Position numbers and translations under genes: made by a program
In this document: in pieces, positions 1 through 14,421 of the stretch
Layout of the letters: every line of letters starts with the position of its first letter
Numbering within the stretch: position 1 is the stretch's first letter
Origin: Pempheris klunzingeri
Lineage: Eukaryota > Chordata > Actinopteri > Acropomatiformes > Pempheridae
Direction of reading: 5' to 3'
DNA: 64,000 nt
Assembly: GCF_042242105.1 (NCBI RefSeq)
Contig: NC_092019.1
Location: forward strand, 18,087,328 to 18,151,327
The notes under the pieces: model-generated
What the model was told of the DNA's origin: nothing
The model's input: only the letters and a program-made list of their open reading frames with translations
Databases searched by the model: none

Positions 1-2891
1 GATCTGGCAACAGCGAGACAGAAATATAACTCAGTTGTTGGTTCAACATGTGATACCAATTTGCGGTGATTAAATAAACAAGGCCACAGATCATCACTCA
101 TCTTTTCTGATGAAGTCCAACATTGTCATCTTAATCAAGGCCAGTTCTTATCTGCATTGTAAAGATTTCGGTGAAGGGATGATGCCAAACAAGCCCGATA
201 AACTCCCCAAATAACACCCCTTTGTTTTAACATCTCCACTTGGTATGTCGATGCATAATTTATGTCTAGTTATCATTCATGTGGCCTTCACAGCTGCGGA
301 TAATTGTAACTGTATTAATGCGAAGCAAGTTGCTCCAAATTAATCCAAAGTAAAATGAAAATAACGAAAAACAAATCCCCTGTGCCATTATCCAAAGACA
401 GCCTTCACACACACTCAAAAAGTTTTAAAGTATGAAACACTAACTTCCAAATGTTGCCACAGACTATGTTAAGACACTGTTATGGATCTTGTGTTTGGGT
501 TTGATTCCTCATACAAGCAGTGACTAATTTGGTGTGGTCCCCGTGCCACAGCTCCCTCCAGCAAAAATATCTACCTTTCTACATTCATTCATTCAAGCTT
601 TTCCCTCTGAGAGACAGTTTTGACAGACTTTGCAGCGTCTCCCATCTAACATATTTGCTCCACAACTTTCCTTCTCCACCTGCTGAAGCTGTCAGTCTTG
701 ATAAAGTCTGCCCGGTGACCACCACCGACCCTTTACTGCACGTGTCCACTGCCCCCCTCCCCTTCCTGAGCACTGAGTGTGACTCTGCTGACATTGTGGC
801 CACCACACATCAGGACTTTGGACTGTCATGTCCACTTTTACATGACACATCCTCTGTTTATTTCATTTAATTAGACGCAGAATGTTTTTCCTGTTTTTCC
901 CCAGCATCTCCTTCATCTGCAAGAGTGCCAGCATCAAAAGACAAAGTGGCACAGCTGCCAGCTGAGTCTGCTGCCTTTTTCACTTCCTCTCACCCGTACA
1001 ATCAGTCTCTTCTGACCTACGGCTCTCTCCATCCCAGGCTGTAGAGCATGATCCCGCAGGCTCATCTTGAGACTTTGCTGAGCATCTTGAAGTGGCTGTG
1101 GTAGGCAAAACGCAGGTGACCAGAGCCCTCTGACACCAGGAAGGTGCAGCTTGCTGCCCACAGTTTGCCAGCATCTTCAACATCCCAGCAACCAGCTGAA
1201 TGATTAAGATTGGTCACTGGGTCTAGGAACTAGGTTAAAAATAAAACCATGGTGGGTACAGTTGGAGTCTTGGTGCCCATTTCACACTCAATTATCCTGT
1301 GTGGAAGATCCCAGTTTGAATTCACTTACCCTGTTATTTTCCCTTGTAAGTTTCTCCTGCTCCCCCTCTTTAGCCTCCCAGGTGTAGAAATAGATGGATG
1401 GGTGTATGAAGTGGGATGTGTTCTTGTGCTACAACATCTTCCACAATTATTAATTATTAATTTAGAATGACTGAACTCTTGGCTGTGAGTGCGCTCTTTA
1501 CTGGTTACTTCCACTCTCAACTCTTGCTCTCAGTAATCTTTCAAGGGTGTATAGTGTCTGTGATGCCACACAGATAGTTTTGATCAAGATTGAGGATACA
1601 AACACTCAAAGTCAAAATCACAAGGAGAAATAAGAGAGCTGGGTTTATAAAGTGCATACAGAAATGGCAACAATGGAGTGCTGGTGTGTCAAAAGCACAG
1701 AAAAGGATGAGAATGGATCATTAATTGTGGTGAAGCCTCTGCTGGACCATACACAATGCTAGGTTTGAGCCTGGAAAGAAAGAAAGATGTTATTAAAGAG
1801 CGGTCGAACGTGAAATATTTACGGGATTGAACACACATTTTGAAAACATGGTCTTCTGCTGGATTCATTTTTTGAGGATGACAGCAGCACACATCAAGAA
1901 GAGAGAGAGCTTTTGATGCCAGAGCACTATTTCATTCACATACTTTCAAGCATACAGTGGAGTGCATCAAGGTCAAGGTCTGAAAAAGGTGCTGTATTTT
2001 ATATGTTTTTATATATTCATAAAGTACAGTATAATGAAATCAATTAATTGCACAGGTTTATTGTTTTCACTCATGGGTGTGGGTTGGAATAATGATAATC
2101 AAATGTAGAAAAAATAGATTTGAGTTTGAGAATTTGCGTAGAGCAAAATTCTTGATTAGATAAATGAGGCCACTAATTCAAGCCATCTTTGCCTTTCTCA
2201 TATGATGACAGGACATTTTCAGCAAATATATTTGTTTCCCCAGATACCTGAAACATCATGTACCAATTTAATGGGAACAAAGAGTGAGGCAGCCCTTTGG
2301 CCACAGAGTTAATGGGAAGCACATTGCACTTTTGGAGATTCGATGTACAACCTGTCTCTGGTATTTTCTGCAACATTCAACCAAACAGCAAAGAAAGCGC
2401 AGATGTGGTTGTAAAATTACACAATAAGTAGTCATCTCCACTGTAGGGTTATTTCAGTTGTCATTCCTGTAACATCTCTCTCTGACATAACTTCAGCACC
2501 ACTATCTGTGGTTGGAGCAACACTCAAGGCCTTTCAGTTTACCCACACGATTTAGAGCAGAGCCCCGGCACACTATTCAGCTTTGATTTAATCCAGATTT
2601 TCAACTTCAAAGAGATATTGTGTCATCTTTTTAATTGTCTACTTTGCACACTTGTTGTAAGTGGTTTCCTGCACTGAGCACCTGCATGTACCTGTACACG
2701 AGAGCTCTCAGATAAACTCTCTCCAATAAACGAGTGTGCCCTGAAATAATAGTCCACTTCAACAAGATGTTCCTCAACATTATGAGATGCGAATGAAGTG
2801 TGGGTGCATCTCAAGTATTTTCTAGCGAATGCATGAAAAAAGAAGGTGTAAAGCGAAAAATACTTTTTTATTGGACTTTGTGTGTTGGCTA

Positions 2892-2892
<1 letters not shown>
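1..2892. other. Intergenic DNA, no gene seen
   Basis: No reading frame here has a recognisable protein family, and none can be linked to neighbours by plausible splice sites. The open frames are short (under about 120 codons) and uneven in composition. A segment near 1210-1420 resembles the remains of a dispersed repeat, but I cannot name it. Confidence 0.5.

Positions 2893-2937
<45 letters not shown>
2893..2937. repeat. Perfect (TGC)15 trinucleotide microsatellite
   Basis: Fifteen uninterrupted TGC units (CAG/CTG class) lie between unique flanks. No coding frame with homology runs through it, so it appears to be intergenic. Confidence 0.95.
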
Positions 2938-3139
2938 GTAAATGCTTTTTGGCCAACATGGTAACTCACAGCTCTGTGCAGCACAAATCTAAATTTCACC
3001 CCTGAATGTAAGTTATGGCTTCACAATGACAGCAGAAACAAAGGGCAGCAGGGGGAATCCCTGTCTAATTTCACCCTGAGGAGGGAAGTGGACTGAGCAT
3101 GCTCCCCAAGTTAGTATCTTTCGCCAATTACGCTGCGTA

Positions 3140-3512
3140 ACCAAAAGTGTGTGGACGCCCGACCATTAGAACCACGTGTTTGTTGAACATCTCGTCCCAA
3201 AACCACAGTGTATAATATACTGCTATAACAGCCTCCACTCTCCTAAAAAAGGTTTTCCACAGGACTTTTGGAAACTGGTTGCAGGGATTTGCTCCAGCCA
3301 CAAGGCCTGGCATGAGGCCTGGCCACAGTCGGCGTTCCACTTTGACCCAAAGGTGCTGGATGGGGCTGAGGTCGGGCTTCTTTCCAGGCACAACAGGCTC
3401 AGGAAAACATTTCCTTGTGGGCCTCACTTTAAGCACCTGGGCATTGTCACTTTGAGACAGGAAAGGGCTTTCCCAAATTGCTGCTTTAAAGTTGCATGGA
3501 AGTACGCTGTTT
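3140..3512 (-). mobile_element. Degenerate Tc1/mariner transposase remnant
   Basis: The minus-strand translation keeps scattered Tc1 landmarks: QSDNA (around the second catalytic Asp), PDLSPIQHLW (the third catalytic block, with Glu replaced by Gln) and RRVEAVIA from the C-terminal end. The end near 3140 carries an ACTTTTGG-type terminal sequence. The N-terminal DNA-binding half and the first Asp are missing, so this is a dead fragment of a different subfamily from the intact element at 6990-8594. Confidence 0.65.
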
Positions 3513-3657
3513 CCCAGTCTTGGTCCTGGGGGCCCACTGCCAGTCGTTATCAGGCTTCTGCAGAGGCTTGATGACGGGCTGATCATTTAAATCAAATGTG
3601 TTGGAGCAAGGAAACATGTAAAACAGGCAGAGCAGTGGGCCACCAGGGCCCCATTCC
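3513..3657. mobile_element. Palindromic fish MITE, left arm partly deleted
   Basis: Two inverted arms are visible. The left arm is CCCAGTCTTGGTCCTGGGGG and the right arm ends in GTGGGCCACCAGGGCCCC. Between them is the central block GTTATCAGGCTTCTGCAGAG...TTGATGACGGGCTGATCATTT, followed by GTGTTGGAGCAAGGAAACAT. I recognise this arrangement from a very common fish short inverted-repeat element. The left arm lacks the expected mirror of the GTGTTGGAGCA segment. A second partial copy lies at 15791-15850. Confidence 0.6.
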
Positions 3658-4468
3658 TTAAATGGGCCTTTTTCTGGCAGACATTTTGACTTGTCAAATT
3701 ACATGTTACTAACACCATTAACGGTGGCTCTGTTGTATTTAGGTGTTCCACTAAGCCAGTGACACGCACAATACCACGACCCTGCAGCTAAATGTGATTC
3801 AGCCGTCATTATTTGTACAATTTGCGCTTGTGTTCTTCCTTCTGTGACATGTCAAAGCATTTTCCGTTAAGAATGTCTATAAGAAAAAGGAGCCTAACTT
3901 TCAGAGGAAAAAGAAACTCTATTCGGAGTCATAGCCGTATATGCCAACCGTGCCTGTGAGTTTGGACATTACAACACGCACCATAAGCCAGGACGAACAG
4001 TGTGTTACCAACCCACCTCCCATTAGCTGCCAAGTCAGAATTGATTCTGACTAATTAATACTGGTGTGCTTTTCTTTGCTCCTTCAACCACCTTTCTCCG
4101 CCTAAACTCATAAGCTCCTGATGTAAGCCTTTCACCAGAAGGGATGCTGCTGCTGGTCCTCCGTCCAGTCCATGAAGTACCATGAACTGCTGCCTAAGAC
4201 TTGTGGAAGGTATAATCTTTAAGTACTGCCAGCTAAAATGTTCACAAGTTAGTTTCTATAAAATGATGCATAAGAGAGCCAGCATTTCTCCACTGGATGA
4301 AATTAATGGAGTCTCGGGGTAGAATAAATCACTCAGTGTAAAAATCATTCACCTTCAATCAAAAGAGGCACAAAAACTGTACCAGATGCTGTCAGATGAT
4401 GGGGAATAAGACTATTTCTCAAGCAAAATGCTCCTTAAGGGGAAATAAAAAAATAAAAAGGAAATAAG

Positions 4469-5007
4469 CAGTGGGGGAAGAGGTACTCTGATCTTTTACT
4501 AAGCAGTACCACAGTGTAGAAATCAAATGCCCTGAATTAAAAGAATTCTCTGAAGTAAACATACAAAAGTATTATCATCAAAATACACTTAAAGCACCAA
4601 AAGTAAACATATTCATCGTACAGAATGGTCCTTCTCTGAATAATATATATGTTACTGGATATATATATATATATTTACATTGATGTATTAGTATGTACGT
4701 CACTTTAATGTTACAGCTGGTGTAGCTGGGGCTAGTTTTAACCACATTATACACTGGTTGGTTATGCAAATCTACAGTAATAAATCATCATTTATTTGTT
4801 GATGGCATTTTGTATTAATAATCTGAATCTGTAAAGTAAAGTAACAAGGCGCGTCAGTCAAAAACACAATATTTTCCTCTGAAATTTACTAGAGTAGAAG
4901 TATACAGTAGCAGAAAATGGAAATACTTTAGTGAAGTGAAGTAGAAGAACCTAAAAAATGTAAAGTGCAGTACTTGAGTAAATGTACTAAGTTACTTTCC
5001 ACCTCTG
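4469..5007. mobile_element. hAT-like non-autonomous element, copy A
   Basis: It begins CAGTGGGGGAAGAGGTACTC and ends with the near-inverse CTTTCCACCTCTG. The interior is typical of a common fish element (stretches such as ACTTGAGTAAATGTACT). Flanks read GAAATAAG on the left and GGAATAAG on the right, an 8-bp duplication with one mismatch, which fits hAT transposition. No transposase is encoded. Related copies lie at 14422, 33217, 40972, 53664 and 53863. Confidence 0.75.
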
Positions 5008-5259
5008 GGAATAAGAGGTGTATCTGTATTATTTCACTGTAAGAGGGCTACTGAGAGAGAGTACTGTTCGTTCCCAGGAAGGCAGCACATACTCAGTACA
5101 TTAGACACTGGAGCCTGAACTCTGCCAAATACTGTAGATTGATGGGAAATTGTGAATGAAAAGATGTTACTGCCACCTACTGGAGCACCGTGCAACATCC
5201 CTTCCCTTATATTCCTGCAGCGGAACGCAGAACACGTTCAACAATTTGTTTAAAACAGT

Positions 5260-5265
5260 TTTATT
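5260..5265 (-). terminator. Poly(A) signal of the zinc-finger gene
   Basis: TTTATT on the plus strand reads AATAAA on the minus strand, about 240 bases beyond the zinc-finger stop codon. It would give a short 3' UTR ending near 5245. Confidence 0.5.
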
Positions 5266-5503
5266 CAGTAAGAATACATTTACCATGATTTGATTATAAA
5301 ATGCCATGTCTGTGAATGTGTCTTTACAATTATTTGCACATTATTTACTGCAGCTAGTGTTTATGTACACTAGGCTTACTGAGGTCCATGCACAATCAAC
5401 AACACGGATACACATAGAAAACAGACATTACATTCATTGTCGCTCCTATTCTGTGTTTCATACTTATATCATAGAAAGTAACAGCATAACTAATCTATCA
5501 CAG

Positions 5504-6440
5504 TCATACAGGCAAATTCTCTCTCTTATGCACACATCTTATGTGCCTGCCAAGAGACTCCATCCATTTGAAGGATTTGCCGCAGTAATTACAGACGAAG
5601 TGTTTCCCCTCAGTGTGGATCGTCTGGTGTCTGTTCAGGGCGCTGGTTGTGATAAAAGTCTTCCTGCATATTTCACATCTGTATGGCCTCTCTCCTGTGT
5701 GTGTCCGGATGTGAGCAGCGAGGTGGGAGCAGTTGCTGAAGCGCTTTTCACAAACAGAGCAGCAGTAGGGCTTCTCTTTACTCTCCTCCCCGATGATGAT
5801 GTTGTGGTTGTTGTTGTTGTTGTTGTGGTTGTGGTTGTTGGGGTGAAAGGGCAAGGTGGGGTCCTGCAGGCTGTTTCTCAGACTGGAAGGAGATGAGATG
5901 AAGTCTTTGATGTCTGACTCAAGGCTTTCCAGCTGCTCAGCATCGTGAGCCATCCAGAAATCCCTGTGGCTCTTCTGCTGCTCCTTCTTCACCTGTGATG
6001 GCTCTGGCTGCTCCTGCTCCATGCTGCTGCCCTCATCTTCCTCACAGTGCTGGGACTCGGGAGCCTCCACTGCAGGGACTGACTGATGCTGCTGCTGCTG
6101 AGGAGGAGGAAGAGGATGAAGATGATGGTGGTGGCTGTGCTGCTGCAGCTGGGCTTCATGGCATCTATCCATCCGGGGCTCTGAGTATAAGACACAACAT
6201 CACATCACAATCACGCTTTTTAACATAAATAGATAATGCACGAGGTTTGGCTGCAGGCAGATTCCGATCAAACCAACCTGACTTGAGAAGCTTCAGCTGC
6301 ATCCTCAGGCGACTGATTTCGAAATCTTTTGAGCGAGAAATCTCCTCTTTGTACTCGGCTATTGTCTTTTCGACAGCTCCAAATATCTCCTCCGCCGCGG
6401 CTGTCAGTCTCTCGCTGAGAAAAGCCTTCAGTGACTGCAT
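5504..6440 (-). CDS. C2H2 zinc-finger protein, two coding exons, 279 aa
   Basis: Probable nuclear DNA-binding regulator. Exon 1 is 6440-6278 and exon 2 is 6180-5504, joined by a 97-base GT-AG intron (phase 1; the split codon becomes Glu55). Residues 1-54, starting MQSLKAFLSERL and containing EIFGAVEKTIAEY, form the helical leader found at the start of many fish C2H2 proteins. A His/Gln-rich stretch, an acidic stretch and an Asn/His tract (about residues 169-181) follow. Three C2H2 fingers sit at about 195-215, 223-243 and 251-272, the first two joined by TGERPYR; finger 3 has four residues between its histidines (HIRCVH). No KRAB or SCAN domain is present. The start was chosen because the leader matches the family exactly from this Met. 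I do not recognise a one-to-one orthologue, so no symbol is given. Confidence 0.88.
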
Positions 6441-6447
6441 TCTGGGA
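6437..6447 (-). promoter_or_regulatory. ZNF143/Staf-like motif overlapping the zinc-finger start codon
   Basis: The minus strand reads TCCCAGAATGC, the core of the known ZNF143 (SBS) consensus. The ATG within it is the predicted start codon at 6440-6438. The upstream ACTACA half is not evident. Function is inferred from motif identity only. Confidence 0.4.
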
Positions 6448-6989
6448 CGTTTCTAAAGAAAATGAATAGCTTTTAGTTGCGCTAAGAGACGTATTCTTGC
6501 GAGTCCGTGAACGTCACGCTTCGCTTGTAAACACGGACATGAGACTGAGCCACGCTGAGGGCTCAGTGTGAGGCGCTACCGCCCCCTGCCGGGCCGGGGT
6601 GCAAAGATAAGACAGTGCAACATGTCCACACAATATCTGATGACACACCAAGACAATGTAAGCCTTACAAAAGCTGTATTTATCAATATTATATAATAAT
6701 GGATTTTAAAATCCTATTGCCTGCCTACAAAGCATTAAATGGTCTTGGGCCCAAATACATCACTGACCTAATTGTAGCTTATGAGGCGTCCATACCCCTC
6801 AGGTCATCTGGTGCAGGTCTACTCAGCGTTCCCAGAATCAGAACCAAGCGAGATGAAGCAGCTTTTAGTTTTTATGCTCCCCACCTGTGGAACAAGCTTC
6901 TCGAACACCTGAGGTCTGCTGAAACTGTCAGCACATAGAAATCAGGCCTTAAAATATCAGTTTGCTGTAGCTTTCCTATAAATGAGCTA

Positions 6990-8594
6990 CAGTGGGGCAA
7001 AAAAGTATTTAGTCAGCCACCAATTGTGCAAGTTCTCCCACTTAAAAAGATGAGAGAGGCCTGTAATTTTCATCATAGGTACACTTCAACTATGAGAGAC
7101 AGAATGGGGGGAAAGAATCCAGGGAATCACATTGTCTGATTTTTAAAGAATTTATTTGCAAATTATGGTGTAAAATAAGTATTTGGTCAATAACAAAAGT
7201 TCATCTCAATACTTTGTTATATACCCTTTGTTGGCAATGACAGAGGTCAAACGTTTTCTGTAAGTCTCCACAAGGCTTTCACACACTGTTGCTGGTATTT
7301 TGGCCCATTCCTCCATGCAGATCTCCTCTAGAGCAGTGATGTTTTGGGGCTGTCGCTGGGCAACACGGACTTTCAACTCCCTCCAAAGATTTTCTATAGG
7401 GTTGAGATCTGGAGACTGGCTAGGCCACTCCAGGACCTTGAAATGCTTCTTACGAAGCCACTCCTTCGTTGCCCGGGCGGTGTGTTTGGGATCATTGTCA
7501 TGCTGAAAGACCCAGCCATGTTTCATCTTCAATGCCCTTGCTGATGGAAGGAGGTTTTCACTCAAAATCTCACGATACATGGCCCCATTCATTCTTTCCT
7601 TTACACGGATCAGTCGTCCTGGTCCCTTTGCAGAAAAACAGTCCCAAAGCATGATGTTTCCACCCCCATGATTCACAGTAGGTATGGTGTTCTTTGGATG
7701 CAACTCAGCATTCTTTCTCCTCCAAACACGACAAGTTGAGTTTTTACCAAAAAGTTCTATTTTGGTTTCATCTGACCATATGACATTCTCCCAATCCTCT
7801 TCTGGATCATCCAAATGCTCTCTAGCAAACTTCAGACGGGCCTGGACATGTACTGGCTTAAGCAGGGGGACACGTCTGGCACTGCAGGATTTGAGTCCCT
7901 GGCGGCGTAGAGTGTTACTGATGGTAGCCTTTGTTACTTTGGTCCAAGCTCTCTGCAGGTCATTCACTAGGTCCCCCCGTGTGGTTCTGGGATTTTTGCT
8001 CACCGTTCTTGTGATCGTTTTGACCACACGGGGTGAGATCTTGCGTGGAGCCCCAGATCGAGGGAGATTATCAGTGGTCTTGTATGTCTTCCATTTTCTA
8101 ATAATTGCTCCCACAGTTGATTTCTTCACACCAAGCTGCTTACCTATTGCAGATTCAGTCTTCCCAGCCTGGTGCAGGTCTACAATTTTGTTTCTGGTGT
8201 CCTTTGACAGCTCTTTAGTCTTGGCCATAGTGGAGTTTGGAGTGTGACTGTTTGAGGTTGTGGACAGGTGTCTTTTATACTGATAACGAGTTCAAACAGG
8301 TGCCATTAATACAGGTAACGAGTGGAGGACAGAGGAGCCTCTTAAAGAAGAAGTTACAGGTCTGTGAGAGCCAGAAATCTTGCTTGTTTGTAGGTGACCA
8401 AATACTTATTTTACTGAGGAATTTACCAATTAATTCATTAAAAATCCTACAATGTGATTTCCTGGATTCTTTCCCCCCATTTTGTCTCTCATAGTTGAAG
8501 TGTACCTATGATGAAAATTACAGGCCTCTCTCATCTTTTTAAGTGGGAGAACTTGCAAAATTGGTGGCTGACTAAATACTTTTTTGCCCCACTG
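6990..8594 (-). mobile_element. Tc1/mariner transposon, full length, 1605 bp
   Basis: Both ends start CAGTGGGGCAAAAAAGTATT read inward, and each is flanked by the TA target duplication (6988-6989 and 8595-8596). The terminal inverted repeats are about 203 bp (6990-7192 and 8392-8594) with only about three mismatches over the outer ~145 bp. Each holds an outer and an inner direct repeat (AAGTATTTAGTCA near the tip, AAGTATTTGGTCA about 170 bp inward), the IR/DR layout of the Sleeping Beauty type. One intact transposase frame lies inside. The host site is the 3' UTR of a LINE. Confidence 0.95.
7206..8228 (-). CDS. Tc1-like DD34E transposase, 340 aa, open throughout
   Basis: Cut-and-paste transposase acting on the flanking IR/DR ends. 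The N-terminal half has two helix-turn-helix (paired-like) regions: residues about 1-50 ([20 protein letters not shown]) and 66-120 ([12 protein letters not shown]), with a basic SGAPRK linker between. The catalytic triad is complete: Asp153 in WSDET, Asp244 in QHDNDPKH and Glu279 in NPIENLW, with 34 residues between the last two. A Gly-rich segment (GGG, 188-190) is present. Length equals the usual ~340 aa for this group and there is no frameshift or internal stop. Asp197 in LWDCFS stands where relatives I know have Gly, which could reduce activity. Confidence 0.95.
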   Translation of the reverse strand: MAKTKELSKDTRNKIVDLHQAGKTESAIGKQLGVKKSTVGAIIRKWKTYKTTDNLPRSGAPRKISPRVVKTITRTVSKNPRTTRGDLVNDLQRAWTKVTKATISNTLRRQGLKSCSARRVPLLKPVHVQARLKFAREHLDDPEEDWENVIWSDETKIELFGKNSTCRVWRRKNAELHPKNTIPTVNHGGGNIMLWDCFSAKGPGRLIRVKERMNGAMYREILSENLLPSARALKMKHGWVFQHDNDPKHTARATKEWLRKKHFKVLEWPSQSPDLNPIENLWRELKVRVAQRQPQNITALEEICMEEWAKIPATVCESLVETYRKRLTSVIANKGYITKY

Positions 8595-8817
8595 TATATA
8601 ACTTTCTTGTAATCTACAATTATTTATCCACATGCTTGTCTTCATATGCATCTTGTCCTAAGCTTTAACTATTTATTTGCTTGTGCTTTCATTATTTAAT
8701 TTTTCTAATTTTAATGTTTCCATGTCCTGTTTTTATTGTGTTTTATGTCCCGGTAAAGCACTTTGAATTGCCTTGTGTCTGAATGGTGCTATACAAATAA
8801 AATGTGCCTTGCCTTGC

Positions 8818-10320
8818 CCCAAATGGAAAGTTTACTGCTACTGAAAGGGGAAATTACTCGACAGTCTTACCCCATTTCACACGAGGTCAAGATGAGAATA
8901 TACATTCCTATATGTGGTAATTACTTAACAAATTTGTTTGGCCATATGCACCACAAAGAGCACAACTAAAGACTGAAGCGGTAAAGGCCCATGGGTGGCC
9001 AATCTCGAGGCATGTATGTATGTACATACAACACCATAACTGCTTGATGCTGTTACTGAATATATAGACATTTATATATGTGAGAAAAATAATAAGTTAC
9101 TATTTCTTAATGGACTATTGTATTGAATTATGTCATATTCTACAAGTGTTCTCATTATTTTGTCCTCCTCCCGTACATACCTGCAACATCATGGTCACTG
9201 GAAGTGGTTCAGTTGCTAGGATGTTTCAACAGAGGGAGAATATATAGAAGACACTATCACAGGCAAATAGTAGTGAGGAACCAAGTGTTTGCTGACCGAT
9301 ATGCAGATTGTGAAGGTTTCTGTTATGGCACTGTGACTTTTACCAGGGCATTGTTACAAAAGAACATGTGTACTAAACCAACTTACCCCGTATGAATAAA
9401 GGTTAGACAGTCCAGCTCAAGTCCACAGAGAGACAAATTACTCAAACACAGTTTAGAATAGACACTTTAATTATTTGAATAATTGCTACATAAATACTAT
9501 GTTTATTAACCACTTAAAACACTTCAACACTCTTGAAGGTATCTGGCCTGGTGGTAAAGATGCATTTACCTTAAACCTCCCTGCTTCCCCTCTGTGTGGG
9601 GACCTTCATTGCATGTCATACGTATCTGTATCTCTACCTTTACTGTCAAATTAAAGGAAATCAAAAAACAAAATCTTGTCTTTGGTTTGTCAGACATTTA
9701 AGAAGGAACTTGAGAGAGATGTGTCTTTGCTCCCTGGCCTGTGCGTGTACTGTGAGTCCAGTACGATGAAAATGTTTCTGCATATCAAAGAGTGAGAAGT
9801 ACCGAGTGTTTAGAAACCAGTTATAAACCAACCAGGCTCACCTCTGGGATCACTCTTCCTGCTGCATTTACACCTAATAACAGACCTCATGCGGGAATAA
9901 AGTCTTGTCACAACAAACACAAGACGTGGTGACTGAAACACTCCATGCGCTCTGGGTTTTATTCTACAACCTAATAAACACTCGTTTCTGTATGTAAATT
10001 TGTAATTAGCTAAGCTACAACTTTCCCCTGACACATGAATCTTTTACTGCTGCGTGTCTGCACTAGTTCAGCACTGAGATATAAATAGCAGCAAATTCTT
10101 GTCTGCATGGCATTGTCTTCACTGGAGTTCACTTCTGTAATGAGACACTCTCTCCCTGCCATCCTGAGAATACCTCCGGGATTACAACTATCTGTACGTG
10201 AACACACAGCAGTCTGAAGGCAGAGTTATGAAGCCTATTGGCCTATATAGATAAAAAAAAATATTATATATCAAGAATATGGAGGAGTTTCTTTGGGAAA
10301 CAAAACAAGACACACACTAA
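8818..10320. other. Intergenic DNA between the LINE and the tpi1 3' end
   Basis: No gene, RNA or named repeat was recognised. Only short AT-rich open frames without family features are present. Confidence 0.5.
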
Positions 10321-10336
10321 AACAGTCTCTAAACGG

Positions 10337-10342
10337 TTTATT
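10337..10342 (-). terminator. tpi1: Poly(A) signal for tpi1
   Basis: TTTATT on the plus strand (AATAAA on the minus strand) lies about 585 bases beyond the tpi1 stop. It implies a 3' UTR of roughly 0.6 kb ending near 10320. Confidence 0.5.
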
Positions 10343-10925
10343 ATAATGTTTCCTTACAGCCTTCACACCCCTCCTACCCGTCGGCCATGACACAATATGA
10401 TTAACATGTAATGGACACTTCCTCTCAGCCAAACAGCCGATGAGAAAGTGGATCATGCATGTCTACAGGGAGGTAAAAGCACCAGGACATCATAATTACA
10501 CAAAAAGAGACGGATATTAAAAAGACATTTATATCCGATTGACAAGAGCTGTGACACTGTTTACAGAAAAAAAAGTTCGTAAACTTTTCAAGTAAAGGCG
10601 CGGACTGGCCGTCCACCTCAAGGTGTATTTGTCAGTCTTTACAGCTTGAGCACTTGGTGTGGAAGTTAGTATGCACACAGGCTATTCTCAGTGGACTTAA
10701 CTCTTTTCAGTGCAGTACAGTGCATGTGTCAACCTGTCCCTTTTCTTAATGACAAAGTATACCAAAAAAATACAAGGAAAAGGAAGGAATGACGTCATTA
10801 CACAAATACTTTGAATAAAAAGGGGAAGAGGACTAAGTGCTGAGAGTATGGGATGATGGAGGTGGATCGTCTGAATGGAGCTGGCCTCTGATCTGGACCT
10901 GGTCTCACTGCAGCTGCCCGTGTTT

Positions 10926-14296
<3,371 letters not shown>

Positions 14297-14421
14297 CACG
14301 GCGACACGCCTGTTTGAGGAAGAGGGAAGAGCAAAATGTCATGCTGCGTTCAGGTGCTGCGTGTAAAACTTCTCTACAACCTGTTAGAATGGGGCCCTGA
14401 GGTCTAAACGCAACATGGGGT

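Larger units (their letters stand above)
6690..8817 (+). mobile_element. 5'-truncated non-LTR retrotransposon (Rex1/L2-like), split by Tc1
   Basis: The 5' part (about 6690-6989) encodes the extreme C-terminus of a reverse-transcriptase polyprotein, with YKALNGLGPKYITDL, PLRSSGAGLLSVPR and AAFSFYAPHLWNKL, ending at the stop near 6938. The 3' part resumes at 8597 and ends in a LINE-type tail: AAAGCACTTTGAATTGCCTT, then GCTATACAAATAAAATGTGC and TTGCC repeats to 8817. The Tc1 element at 6990-8594 lies inside the 3' UTR. Only the ORF2 tail and 3' UTR remain, the usual 5' truncation, so it cannot move on its own. Confidence 0.75.

Noticed and set aside
3128-3586. 152-codon minus-strand frame and 131-codon plus-strand frame as genes
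   Set aside because: The minus frame is a decayed Tc1 C-terminus with Gln in place of the catalytic Glu; the plus frame is its shadow.
5306-5896. 196-codon plus-strand frame opposite the zinc-finger exon
   Set aside because: It is antisense to the fingers. Its Val run is the complement of the Asn/His tract and it has no family match.
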